This document shows, piece by piece, positions 1 to 8,600 of a DNA stretch of 17,782 bases. The position numbers and the translations under genes were made by a program. Origin of the DNA: JBFLYZ01 sp040756415 (GTDB lineage Bacteria; Bacteroidota; Bacteroidia; JADZBD01); contig JBFLYZ010000068.1 in the NCBI GenBank assembly GCA_040756415.1, forward strand, positions 1-17,782, read 5' to 3'. The stretch's first letter is position 1; each line of letters starts with the position of its first letter. The notes below the pieces were generated by a model. The model made no database searches. It was given only the letters and a program-made list of their open reading frames with translations, and was not told the origin of the DNA.

Positions 1-32
1 CCCTCTCATTCCATAAAATCTATATTATCAGT

Positions 33-848
33 ATGACCCAGAATACGATTTTAGTTCCAATCGACTCCACTGAACAGACCATTATTGCCCTCAGCCAGTC
101 TTATAACCTGGCCAAGCTTACGAATTCCAGGATCGTGCTGCTGAGCGTTGACGAGGGAAATTCGAAGAATATTCAGAAAAGGCTGGACGAGCTGGCAAAG
201 GAAGCCCATGCCAAGTCGGGCATGCCGGTCGAGACCATGATCCGGAAGGGAAACGTGTACGAAGAGATCAATAAGGTGGCGGATGTGCTGAACCCATTGT
301 TCGTCATCATTGGCCTTTCATCCAAGATATCGCTCAGCAAAGTGGTGGGCCAGAACGCCTTCCGCATGGTGCGTGAATCCAAGCACCCGGTCATTACCAT
401 ACGCGGCAAGGAGCACCGCAACGGATGCAAGAATATCCTCGTTCCGCTCGACCTGACCAAAGAGACCCGCGAAAAGGTAGATAAGGCCATTGAGATAGCC
501 AAGATATTCGGAGCTGATATACGCGTGGTATCGGTGCTTTCGCAAAAGGATGAGGAGTCGGAGAACAAGCTGATCTCCTACTCGAACCAGGTGTGGAGGC
601 ATATCAAGGAAGAAGGCGTACGCGCCACTATCAAGACCGTGCGCGGGGGCGATATTCCCAAGATCGTGCTCGACTACGCGCACGAAGTGGAGGCTGACCT
701 GATCCTGATCATGTCGAAGGATAAGCTAAACCTGAAAGAATTCTTTATCGGCACTACGGCCCAGCAGATCATCAACAAATCGGATATCCCGGTGCTGAGC
801 CTGCGCCCGCGGGAGCGCAAGGATACTACCGTTTTCGTTCCCTACTAA
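33..848 (+). CDS. Universal stress protein, two tandem Usp domains
   Basis: This 271-residue protein is a tandem UspA-family protein, expected to be cytoplasmic. Members bind ATP or other ligands and support survival under stress or growth arrest, but the exact role of this one cannot be read from sequence. The first Usp domain covers about residues 3-125. It opens with the typical beta-strand NTILVPIDST and closes with a segment ending in HPVITIRG. The second covers about residues 133-260, opening with KNILVPLDLT and closing with IGTTAQQIINKSDIPVLSLRP. The closing segments correspond to the family's ATP-loop region, but the full G-x2-G-x9-G(S/T) pattern is not clear in either domain, so nucleotide binding is uncertain. 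The ATG at 33 places the first strand right at the N-terminus, as usual. There is no clear Shine-Dalgarno. The gene stands alone, with a hairpin terminator just downstream. Confidence 0.93.
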   Translation: MTQNTILVPIDSTEQTIIALSQSYNLAKLTNSRIVLLSVDEGNSKNIQKRLDELAKEAHAKSGMPVETMIRKGNVYEEINKVADVLNPLFVIIGLSSKISLSKVVGQNAFRMVRESKHPVITIRGKEHRNGCKNILVPLDLTKETREKVDKAIEIAKIFGADIRVVSVLSQKDEESENKLISYSNQVWRHIKEEGVRATIKTVRGGDIPKIVLDYAHEVEADLILIMSKDKLNLKEFFIGTTAQQIINKSDIPVLSLRPRERKDTTVFVPY

Positions 849-872
849 AAGCCGCGGCATCACCTTATCCCC

Positions 873-907
873 AAGGATGTTGAAAACTAAAAAACCGACA
901 TCCTTTT
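873..907 (+). terminator. Probable rho-independent terminator after the universal stress gene
   Basis: AAGGATGTTG at 873-882 pairs with CGACATCCTT at 896-905 (10 pairs including one G-U) around a 13-base A-rich loop. The stem ends in a short T-run (904-907). It sits 25 bases past the stop codon and about 50 bases before dnaE, where a terminator would separate the two transcripts. The loop is long and the T-tract short, so efficiency may be modest. Confidence 0.6.
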
Positions 908-953
908 CTGTTTCGCACCGGATCAGGTATTTTTACGCTGCTTAGAACGGTCC

Positions 954-3900
954 ATGCCTTCTTTTTCTCATTTGCACGTACATACCCAGTTCTCCCTGCT
1001 TGACGGGGCGGCCGATATCTCTTCGCTGTACAAGAAGGCGGTGGGCGACAATATGCGGGCCATTGCCATTACCGATCACGGCAATATGTTCGGTGTGTTC
1101 AAGTTCGTTGCCGAGGCCGGCAAGTACAACACCGCTGATCAGCCCGACAGGATAAAGCCCATTGTGGGCTGCGAGTTCTACCTGGTCGAGGACAGGGAGA
1201 AGAAGTCATTTACCAAGGAGGCGAGAGACCTGCGCTACCACCAGCTTCTGCTGGCCAAGAACGCGGAAGGCTACCGCAACCTGGTCAAGCTCTGCTCCCT
1301 GGGATATACGGAAGGCTTGTACGGCAAATACCCCCGCATCGATAAAAGCCTTATCCTGAAATACCACGAGGGCCTGATCGCCACCACCTGCTGCCTGGCC
1401 GCGGAGGTTCCGCGCACCATTATCCGCAAGGGAGAAGAGGAGGCCGAAAAAGTGTTCAAATGGTGGCTCGATCTCTTTGGCGAGGACTATTACATCGAGC
1501 TGCAGCGGCATGATATTCCCGAGCAGAAGATATGCAACGAGGTATTGCTCCGCTTCGCCCGGAAGCACGGGGTGAAGATCATCGCCTCGAACGATTCGCA
1601 TTATGTCGACCGTACCGATTCCAATGCGCACGACATCCTGCTCTGCATCAATACGGGCGAGAAGCAGAGCACGCCCTCGATGAAAGAATTTGCCGATGAC
1701 GATGCGCAGCAGCGAGGCAAGCGTTTTGCATTCTATAATGACGAGTTCTTTTTCAAGAGCACGCAGGAGATGAGCGAGCTTTTTTCCGACCTGCCCGAGG
1801 CCCTCGACAATACCAACGAGATCGTGGACAAGGTGCAGTACCTGAAGCTCAAGCAGGACATCATGCTGCCGCATTACAAAATACCGGAGGGTTTCGAAAC
1901 GCAGGACGATTACCTCAGGCACATTACCTATGTGGGCGCCAAAGCCCGTTACGGTGACCTTTCGCCCGAGATCGAGGAGCGCATCAATTTCGAGCTGTTC
2001 ACCATCAAGACCATGGGCTTTGCCGGTTACTTCCTTATCGTGGCCGATTTCATCAACCACGGTAAGGATATCGGGGTGTTCGTTGGCCCGGGAAGGGGCA
2101 GCGCAGCCGGGTCGGTGGTGGCCTATTGCACGGGTATCACGAATATAGACCCGATCAAGTACAACCTCCTCTTCGAGCGCTTCCTGAACCCCGACCGTAA
2201 GTCGATGCCCGATATCGATACGGATTTTGATGACGAGGGCCGCCAGAAAGTGATCGATTACGTGGTGGACAAGTACGGCAGGAACCAGGTGGCGCAGATC
2301 GTTACTTACGGTACCATGGCGGCCAAGATGAGCATCAAGGATGTGGCCCGCGTGCTGGACCTGCCGCTCCCCGAATCGAACATGCTGGCCAAGCTGGTGC
2401 CCGAGCGGCCGGGCATAGAGCTGGATTTTGTGATGAATGCCCCGATGGAGAGCCTGAAGGGCTCGCAACTGGGCGCTGACGAGATCGAAGACATAAAAAA
2501 GCTGCGCGAGATCGCCCGGGGAGAGGACCTGCAGGCCAGGGTGCTGAAAGAGGCCGTGGTGCTGGAAGGCTCGGTGCGGGGCACCGGCATACATGCCGCA
2601 GGGATCATCATCGCCCCCAAAGACCTTACGGAGATCATCCCGGTAGCCACATCGAAGGATACGGACCTCCTCATCACCCAGTATGACGGTAAGGTGATCG
2701 AGGATGCCGGGGTCATCAAAATGGATTTCCTGGGCTTGAAAACGCTGACCATTTTGCGCGATGCCCTGCGCCTGATCAGGCAGAACCACGGCATAGACAT
2801 CGATATAGACGCCATACCGCTTGATGACAAGAAAACGTTCGAGCTGTACCAGCGCGGGGATACCAACGGCACCTTCCAGTTCGAGTCGGCCGGCATGCAA
2901 AAGTACCTGCGTGACCTCAAGCCCGATAAGTTCGAGGACCTCATTGCCATGAACGCCTTATACCGGCCGGGCCCGCTCGAATACATTCCCAACTTCATCA
3001 ACCGCAAGCACGGCAGGGAAAAGATCACCTACGACCTGCCCGAAATGGAAGAATACCTCAAGGATACCTATGGCATAACGGTGTACCAGGAGCAGGTGAT
3101 GCTGCTCTCGCAGAAACTGGCGGGCTTCAGCAAAGGCGATGCCGATGTGCTGCGCAAGGCCATGGGTAAGAAGGACAGGGCCACGCTCGATAAGATGAAA
3201 GGCAAGTTCATCGAGGGGATCAAAAAGAACAAGCTGGATGAGAAGGTGTGCGAAAAAGTGTGGAAGGACTGGGAAGCCTTTGCGCAGTACGCGTTCAACA
3301 AGTCGCATTCTACCTGTTATGCCTTTGTCGCTTTTCAGACCGCCTACCTCAAGGCCCACTACCCGGCCGAGTTCATGGCCTCGGTGCTTACGCACCACCT
3401 GGGCAATATCGATAAGATCACCTTCTTCATGGAGGAGTCGAAGAGGATGGGCATACCCGTCCTGGGCCCGGATGTCAATGAATCGGAGTATCACTTTTCA
3501 GTAAATAAGGAAGGGAAGATTCGTTTCGGCCTGGGAGCCATAAAGGGAGTGGGCGAGGCCGCTGTGCAGAGCATTGTGAAGGAGCGCGTGGAGCACGGTC
3601 CGTATACGGATGTGTTCGACCTGGTGAGGAGGATCAACCTGCGCTCGGCCAACAAAAAGACCTTCGAGAGCCTGGCCTATGCGGGCGCCTTCGATTCCTT
3701 CGGCCTGCATCGCGGTGTTTATTTCCACACGGATAAGGAGGGTACGGTGTTCCTCGAAAAGATATTACGGTACGGTGCCGTGTCGCAGGAGGCCGTTGCC
3801 AGCTCGCAGGTATCGCTGTTCGGGGATGCCGAAGAGGTGCAGGTTCCGGCTCCCGCGCTGCCCGAATGCGAGCCCATGGGCAGCCTGGAGCAGCTCAAGT

Positions 3901-4544
3901 TCGAACGCGAAGTGATCGGCTTCTACATATCGGGGCACCCGCTCGACAATTATAAAGTGGAGATGGACAACTTTGTGAGGAACAGGCTGGGCGAGCTGCG
4001 CGATATGGAGAAATACAAGGGCCGCGAGTTCTCCTTTGGCGGCATGGTGACCGCGGTCAACCACCGCGTATCGAAGAACGGCAAGCCGTTCGGCAACTTC
4101 ACCATGGAGGATTTCAACGATTCATTCGAGTTCGTGCTTTTCGGGTCGGATTACGACCGGTTCAAGATATTCCTCAATCCCGGCTACTTCATTCACGTGA
4201 AGGGCAAAGTACAGGAGCGCTACAACCAGAGCGAGCTGGTCGAGTTCAAGATCACCAATATACAGCACCTCTCGGAAACGCGCGAAAAGCTGCTCAAGGC
4301 CATTACGGTAAGCATACCCCTGGCCTCGCTTACGGATGAGCTGGTGGAGAAGATACATGCAGTGGTCAGCGAAAATGCCCGCCAGAAGGGCGCTACCTGC
4401 ACGCTCAGGTTCATCGTCAGCGATCTGTATAAAAGCGAGCCTATTTACGTGGAGCTCTTTTCCAGGAAGCTCAAAGTCACCCCCGACAATACCCTGCTTG
4501 AGGCCCTTTCGGCCATACCGGGCATTACCTGCAGGCTGAACTGA
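954..4544 (+). CDS. dnaE: DNA polymerase III alpha subunit (replicative DnaE)
   Basis: This is the catalytic C-family polymerase of the replisome, 1196 residues, close to the usual DnaE length. The N-terminal PHP domain keeps apparent metal ligands: H8-x-H10, the TDHG motif with D41 and H42, and NDSH with H216. In other bacteria an intact PHP site of this kind can act as a 3'-5' proofreading exonuclease. The polymerase core has PDIDTDF with D422 and D424 and the third carboxylate D591 in KMDFLGLKTL. A helix-hairpin-helix segment (GLGAIKGVGEAAV) starts near residue 858. QVSLF at 952-956 matches the beta-clamp-binding pentapeptide, and an OB-fold starts near residue 1030. The start at 954 gives the normal MPSFSHLHVHTQFS opening. 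It has no Shine-Dalgarno. It appears to be monocistronic or to lead into the DoxX-like gene 112 bases downstream. This is presumably the essential replicative copy; a second, altered dnaE lies at 11838-14819. Confidence 0.98.
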   Translation: MPSFSHLHVHTQFSLLDGAADISSLYKKAVGDNMRAIAITDHGNMFGVFKFVAEAGKYNTADQPDRIKPIVGCEFYLVEDREKKSFTKEARDLRYHQLLLAKNAEGYRNLVKLCSLGYTEGLYGKYPRIDKSLILKYHEGLIATTCCLAAEVPRTIIRKGEEEAEKVFKWWLDLFGEDYYIELQRHDIPEQKICNEVLLRFARKHGVKIIASNDSHYVDRTDSNAHDILLCINTGEKQSTPSMKEFADDDAQQRGKRFAFYNDEFFFKSTQEMSELFSDLPEALDNTNEIVDKVQYLKLKQDIMLPHYKIPEGFETQDDYLRHITYVGAKARYGDLSPEIEERINFELFTIKTMGFAGYFLIVADFINHGKDIGVFVGPGRGSAAGSVVAYCTGITNIDPIKYNLLFERFLNPDRKSMPDIDTDFDDEGRQKVIDYVVDKYGRNQVAQIVTYGTMAAKMSIKDVARVLDLPLPESNMLAKLVPERPGIELDFVMNAPMESLKGSQLGADEIEDIKKLREIARGEDLQARVLKEAVVLEGSVRGTGIHAAGIIIAPKDLTEIIPVATSKDTDLLITQYDGKVIEDAGVIKMDFLGLKTLTILRDALRLIRQNHGIDIDIDAIPLDDKKTFELYQRGDTNGTFQFESAGMQKYLRDLKPDKFEDLIAMNALYRPGPLEYIPNFINRKHGREKITYDLPEMEEYLKDTYGITVYQEQVMLLSQKLAGFSKGDADVLRKAMGKKDRATLDKMKGKFIEGIKKNKLDEKVCEKVWKDWEAFAQYAFNKSHSTCYAFVAFQTAYLKAHYPAEFMASVLTHHLGNIDKITFFMEESKRMGIPVLGPDVNESEYHFSVNKEGKIRFGLGAIKGVGEAAVQSIVKERVEHGPYTDVFDLVRRINLRSANKKTFESLAYAGAFDSFGLHRGVYFHTDKEGTVFLEKILRYGAVSQEAVASSQVSLFGDAEEVQVPAPALPECEPMGSLEQLKFEREVIGFYISGHPLDNYKVEMDNFVRNRLGELRDMEKYKGREFSFGGMVTAVNHRVSKNGKPFGNFTMEDFNDSFEFVLFGSDYDRFKIFLNPGYFIHVKGKVQERYNQSELVEFKITNIQHLSETREKLLKAITVSIPLASLTDELVEKIHAVVSENARQKGATCTLRFIVSDLYKSEPIYVELFSRKLKVTPDNTLLEALSAIPGITCRLN

Positions 4545-4645
4545 TCTTTTCGCCTTTTCTTTTCCCGCATTGACCTTCTCCAGCGCGGTGTTCTCCGAAA
4601 TCAGCCGCGCCCATCCTTTGTTTTTCGGTAAATTAGGGTATAAAG

Positions 4646-4651
4646 AGGAGG
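4646..4651 (+). promoter_or_regulatory. Strong Shine-Dalgarno AGGAGG
   Basis: A perfect AGGAGG ends five bases before the ATG at 4657. It decides the start of the DoxX-like gene against the longer frame opening at 4570. It stands out because the other genes here lack such a site, which is the norm in Bacteroidota. Confidence 0.7.
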
Positions 4652-4656
4652 TTGCC

Positions 4657-5091
4657 ATGAACGCGGTAGAAAGGCTGGACCATTGGGCCGAGCGGCACCA
4701 GAGCATTGTGATGGATAGCCTGCGTGTAGTATTGGGCTGCATACTGGTCATTAAAGGCATAGAGTTCGGGCGTAACCCACAGGATCTTTACCTGCTGATA
4801 CAGGGTACTCCGTTCGATTTTCTGGGATTGTTTGTGGCACACTACATCGCCATGGTTCACCTGGCGGGAGGTGTGCTGATCGCGGCCGGCCTGATCACGC
4901 GGTGGGCCGTTGCTTTCCAGTTGCCCATCGTGCTCTGCGCGGTGCTTTTCGTGAGGACAGGCGGCATGTTCAGCTTCTATTCGAGCCAGATACAGGCTGC
5001 CGGGGTGCTGATCCTGCTGATCGTTTTCCTGGTCTACGGGTCGGGCAGGTGGTCGGCCGATAATTATATGAAGCGGTACGGCAACGGCTGA
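4657..5091 (+). CDS. DoxX-like small integral membrane protein
   Basis: This 144-residue inner-membrane protein resembles the DoxX/DoxD-like family. There are four hydrophobic segments, at about residues 18-36, 54-80, 84-101 and 112-130. The short soluble N-terminus is MNAVERLDHWAERHQS and the C-terminus is basic. Conserved-looking features are the first helix ending in KGIEF and a His-containing second helix (HYIAMVHLAGG). DoxX relatives have been linked to thiosulfate:quinone oxidation and to redox homeostasis in different organisms, but many are uncharacterised and no specific reaction is claimed here. The start was chosen from the AGGAGG site; the upstream in-frame ATG-less extension looks non-coding. 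Its TGA stop abuts head-on the stop of nrdJ, with no base between them. Confidence 0.8.
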   Translation: MNAVERLDHWAERHQSIVMDSLRVVLGCILVIKGIEFGRNPQDLYLLIQGTPFDFLGLFVAHYIAMVHLAGGVLIAAGLITRWAVAFQLPIVLCAVLFVRTGGMFSFYSSQIQAAGVLILLIVFLVYGSGRWSADNYMKRYGNG

Positions 5092-7167
5092 TCATCCGCA
5101 AACGCCATGCCCGCAGCTTTTGCACTTAACGCATCCTTCTTCGTGTATCATGCCTTCGGCATCCCCGCACTCGGGACAGATCCTGTCCAATGAAGTAGGC
5201 TCTGCATGCTCGGCCGATACCAGCACCCCGCTGCGCGATCCGCTGCGGTAAACGGTGATGCCTTTAAGGCCCTGCCTCCAGGCTTCCAGGTAAATGCCGG
5301 CCACCTGTTCCTCGCTGGTAAAGCCCGGCAAATTGAGGGTTGAAGAAATGGAGTGGGTGGTATAGCGCTGCACCAAAGCCTGCAACTGTATCCTTTTCTT
5401 CCAGTCTATCTCATCGGCAGTGGCCTGCGCATAAGGGCTTTTTCTGATGTCCTGCTCTCCGCTCACTTCCATCCATAGCTTCAGCTTGTTGTGGTACACC
5501 GTAAATTCCTCCCAGGCATCGCCAAGCGCATCGGTAAAGGCGACCCGGGCATTCTTATCGCTGGGGTTGACCTTCCGCCTGCGCTTATAGCAGAGCATGA
5601 ACACCGGCTCTATGCCCGATGAGGTTTGGGCCAGCAGGCTGAGCGTTCCGGTGGGGGCAACCGTGCTGAGCGAGATATTCCTGCGCCCGTGCCTCATCAT
5701 GCGCCTGTATAAGGCGGGGAACTCCTGGCGCAGCATCTGTATGAACTCCGATCGGTTCTCAATGCGCGGATCGAAATCCCTGAATTTTCCGCGTTCTATG
5801 GCCATATCGACCGATGAGTCGAATTCGGCCTCGCATTTGATGCGCATGATCTTTTCGGTCTCCGCCAGCGCCTCTTCCGAATCGAACTTCATGTTCAGGG
5901 CGGCCAGCACATCGGCCAGGCCGGTAAAACCCAGTCCTGTGCGCCTGCCTTTCCTGCCTTCGCTGTACAGCAGCTTCCAGGTGCTCAGCTCCACCTGCTT
6001 GATGTGTGCGGGCTCGGGGTCATGCTGCACCTTATCCAGGATGCGCCCGATGGCCTCCAGCTCCAGGTCTACCAGGTCGTCCATCAGCCGCTGGGCCTCG
6101 TACACCACTTCGTAGAACCTCTGCCTGTTGAAGCTGGCATGCGGGGTGAAGGGATCTTGCACGAACGAAAAAAGGTTCAGCGCCACCAGGCGGCATGAAT
6201 CGCCACCCTGCATGGCTATCTCAGAACAGGGATTGGTGGAGAGGTTGCGGAAAGCGGGATAGACCGATGAGGTGGAGTAGCGGTGCTGCCGGTCCCAGAA
6301 CAATATGCCCGGCTCGGCTGTGTGGTGCGCGCAGCGGATAATGGAATCCCATAGCGTGCGCGCGCGGATGGTCCTTTTATACCGGGGTCTTTTGGCGTCT
6401 ATGGGAAAACGAAGGGTGAAATCGGAATCCGCGACCACGGCCTGCATGAACTCATCGGATACTTTGACCGAAATATTGGCACCGGTGATCTTTTCCAGGT
6501 CCTGCTTGCTTGTTACAAAATGCTCGATGTCGGGGTGCGCCACATCCAGGGTGATCATCAGCGCGCCCCGCCTGCCGTTCTGGGCCACTTCGCGCGTGGT
6601 ATTGGAAAAGCGCTCCATGAACGATACGGCCCCCGAAGTGGTGCGGGCGGCATTGTGAACCAGCATGCCCGAGGGCCGCAGGCTGGAGATATCGATGCCC
6701 ACCCCGCAGCGCCTTTTGAAAAGCTGCGCCAACTGCTGATCGGTATAAAAAATGCCGCCATACGAATCGTAGATCTCCGGCAGTACTACGCAATTGGAAA
6801 GCGAGGCGATCGTGTATTTATTCCCCAGCGAGGCCATTACGCTGCCCTGGGGGATCACGTACCTGAAGCGGTCGAGCAGGCGGAAGATGGTTTTTTCGGT
6901 GAGCGGCTCCCTTTTCTGCCCGTAAAGCGAAAGCTCATTTCTCTTTTTCCCCGGGACCCGCGCGTATTTTTTCTCAACGCGGGCAAACTCCCTGGCCAGG
7001 CGCAGGTGCATATCGGCCGGGGAAAGCTCGCGGTACCTGCCTTCCTTATCCTTTACTGCGTATTTGCTCATCCAGGTGGATGCGGCCAGCTCGTCACCCC
7101 CGAAATAATCCAGGCTGGCACGGTGCACCTCTTCGGGGCTGAATATGCCTGACGCTCGCTTTTTCAT
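5092..7167 (-). CDS. nrdJ: Adenosylcobalamin-dependent (class II) ribonucleotide reductase
   Basis: This enzyme converts ribonucleotides to deoxyribonucleotides using a thiyl radical generated from adenosylcobalamin, independently of oxygen and without a second subunit. The 691 residues form the ten-stranded barrel of the family. The first redox cysteine is C126 in SNC. The thiyl cysteine C314 with N312 and E316 lies in NPCSE. The second redox cysteine is C324 in GDSC. PTGTLSLLAQTSSGIEP spans 505-521. The C-terminus carries six cysteines (C664, C667, C679, C682, C685, C690) in a zinc-ribbon-like tail that probably re-reduces the active site. An N-terminal ATP-cone is not evident. No cobalamin riboswitch fits in the 44 bases to der. 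It is the last gene of a leftward run (exported protein, der, nrdJ), so it may be cotranscribed with der. A -7-like element sits just upstream of its ATG. Confidence 0.95.
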   Translation of the reverse strand: MKKRASGIFSPEEVHRASLDYFGGDELAASTWMSKYAVKDKEGRYRELSPADMHLRLAREFARVEKKYARVPGKKRNELSLYGQKREPLTEKTIFRLLDRFRYVIPQGSVMASLGNKYTIASLSNCVVLPEIYDSYGGIFYTDQQLAQLFKRRCGVGIDISSLRPSGMLVHNAARTTSGAVSFMERFSNTTREVAQNGRRGALMITLDVAHPDIEHFVTSKQDLEKITGANISVKVSDEFMQAVVADSDFTLRFPIDAKRPRYKRTIRARTLWDSIIRCAHHTAEPGILFWDRQHRYSTSSVYPAFRNLSTNPCSEIAMQGGDSCRLVALNLFSFVQDPFTPHASFNRQRFYEVVYEAQRLMDDLVDLELEAIGRILDKVQHDPEPAHIKQVELSTWKLLYSEGRKGRRTGLGFTGLADVLAALNMKFDSEEALAETEKIMRIKCEAEFDSSVDMAIERGKFRDFDPRIENRSEFIQMLRQEFPALYRRMMRHGRRNISLSTVAPTGTLSLLAQTSSGIEPVFMLCYKRRRKVNPSDKNARVAFTDALGDAWEEFTVYHNKLKLWMEVSGEQDIRKSPYAQATADEIDWKKRIQLQALVQRYTTHSISSTLNLPGFTSEEQVAGIYLEAWRQGLKGITVYRSGSRSGVLVSAEHAEPTSLDRICPECGDAEGMIHEEGCVKCKSCGHGVCG

Positions 7168-7171
7168 GCTG

Positions 7172-7179
7172 CAAAACTA
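7172..7179 (-). promoter_or_regulatory. Possible -7 element TAGTTTTG ahead of nrdJ
   Basis: Read on the minus strand this is an exact match to TAnnTTTG, ending four bases before the nrdJ ATG. No TTG-type -33 element is visible at 19-21 bases upstream. If used, the transcript would be essentially leaderless. A chance match is also possible. Confidence 0.3.
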
Positions 7180-7211
7180 CGAATAAGCGGAGGAACCGGG
7201 CGGCAGCGCGG

Positions 7212-8519
7212 TCAGCTCTTCTTGAGAACGATCTCGATGGGCACCCCGGTGAAATTGAAATTCTCCCGGAGCTTATTCTCCAGGAAACGCCTGTAAGGGG
7301 TCTGGATATACTGCGGCAGGTTGCAGTAAAAGGCGAAATTGGGGTTCTTGGTGGGTAATTGCTTGATCAGCTTGATGCGGATGTCCTTTCCCTTGATGGA
7401 GGGCGGGGGCGTGCCTTCGATCACGGGCATCAGCACATCCATGAGCTTGCGCGTGGGTATTTTCTGCGACTTGTTACGGTATACCTCCTCGGCCGTTTCA
7501 ATGGCTTTCATGATGCGCTGCCTGGTGAGCGCGCTGATGAACACGATGGGCACATCCCTGAAGGGGGCGATCTTGTTGCGTATCTCCTCCTCGAACTTTT
7601 TGGTGGTATTGGCCTCCTTGCCTTCCACCAGGTCCCATTTATTGACCAGGATCACCAGCCCCTTGCGGTTGGTCTGTACCAGGTGGAGGATGTTCATGTC
7701 CTGCGATTCTATGCCCAGCGCGGCATCGATCATGAGCAGGCATACATCGCTTTCTTCGATGGCGCGAATGGCACGCATCACCGAGTAAAACTCGATGTCT
7801 TCCTCTACTTTCGATTTTTTGCGTATGCCGGCCGTATCGATGAGTATAAAATCGTGCCCGAAATAATTGTACCGCGTGTTGATGCTGTCGCGCGTGGTGC
7901 CCGCAATGGGCGTTACAATGTTCCGCTCTTTGCCCAGGAGGGCGTTCACCAGCGAGCTTTTGCCCGCGTTGGGCCTTCCGACTATGGCGAATTTCGGCAG
8001 GCCGGTGTCCTCTTCTTCCCCGGCATCGTCAAAGGCTTTAACGGCCTCGTCCAGCAGCTCGCCCGTGCCGCTTCCGCTTTGTGCCGATACGGAATACACC
8101 TCGCCCAGGCCCAGCGCGTAGAATTCGGCCGAGAGGGGCAGGCGCTCATTATTATCCACCTTGTTGCTGACCAGGAACACCTTTTTCCGGCTCTTCCGCA
8201 GCAGACCGGCTATCTCCTCATCGAGGGTGGTGATGCCGGTGGTGACATCGACCAGGAAAAAAATGATGTTGGCCTCTTCGAGGGCCAGCCTTACCTGCTT
8301 GCGTATCTCCTCTTCAAAAATATCCTCGCTGCCGTGCACGTAGCCCCCGGTGTCGATCACGGAAAAAGGCTTGCCGTTCCATTCCGCTTTGCCGTAATGC
8401 CGGTCGCGGGTAGTGCCGGCCACCTCGGCCGTAATGGCCTGGCGGCTCTCCACCAGCCGGTTGAAGAGGGTGCTTTTGCCCACGTTGGGACGGCCTACTA
8501 TAGCTACGATGTTGCCCAA
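7212..8519 (-). CDS. der: Ribosome-assembly GTPase Der (EngA)
   Basis: Der is an essential double GTPase needed for maturation of the 50S ribosomal subunit. The 435-residue product shows two complete G domains. The first has GRPNVGKST at 9-17, GTTRD at 35-39, DTGG at 56-59 and NKVD at 119-122. The second has GRPNAGKSS at 181-189, GTTRD at 207-211, DTAG at 228-231 and NKWD at 293-296. A KH-like C-terminal domain fills about 355-435. The start is a TTG at 8519. The first P-loop lies at residue 9, and the in-frame codons back to the preceding gene's stop include no ATG or GTG, so TTG is close to forced. It lies 81 bases after the exported-protein gene and 44 before nrdJ on the same strand. Confidence 0.97.
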   Translation of the reverse strand: MGNIVAIVGRPNVGKSTLFNRLVESRQAITAEVAGTTRDRHYGKAEWNGKPFSVIDTGGYVHGSEDIFEEEIRKQVRLALEEANIIFFLVDVTTGITTLDEEIAGLLRKSRKKVFLVSNKVDNNERLPLSAEFYALGLGEVYSVSAQSGSGTGELLDEAVKAFDDAGEEEDTGLPKFAIVGRPNAGKSSLVNALLGKERNIVTPIAGTTRDSINTRYNYFGHDFILIDTAGIRKKSKVEEDIEFYSVMRAIRAIEESDVCLLMIDAALGIESQDMNILHLVQTNRKGLVILVNKWDLVEGKEANTTKKFEEEIRNKIAPFRDVPIVFISALTRQRIMKAIETAEEVYRNKSQKIPTRKLMDVLMPVIEGTPPPSIKGKDIRIKLIKQLPTKNPNFAFYCNLPQYIQTPYRRFLENKLRENFNFTGVPIEIVLKKS

Positions 8520-8545
8520 AGCTTGTGCAGAATGAAATTCGGATG

Positions 8546-8553
8546 CGAATATA
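8546..8553 (-). promoter_or_regulatory. Weak -7-like element ahead of der
   Basis: On the minus strand TATATTCG differs from TAnnTTTG at one base and lies 26 bases before the der TTG start. No -33 partner is visible. This is suggestive only; der could instead be read from upstream. Confidence 0.22.
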
Positions 8554-8600
8554 CGATGAATAGGGTATAAGAAATAAGGGAATAAGGGGAAAGGACAATA

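Noticed and set aside
1206..2900. Long open frame of 564 codons on the minus strand inside dnaE
   Set aside because: It lies wholly antisense to a fully conserved dnaE; its translation is rich in H, V, D, G and L with no recognisable motif, as expected of a frame mirrored from GC-rich coding DNA.
7168..7211. Cobalamin riboswitch or NrdR box ahead of nrdJ
   Set aside because: The 44-base gap is too short for a B12 riboswitch, and no NrdR-type repeat is visible.
8520..8600. Possible read-through fusion of the exported protein with Der
   Set aside because: The two are in the same frame with 27 sense codons between, but each product has a complete, independent fold and incompatible locations (exported versus cytoplasmic).
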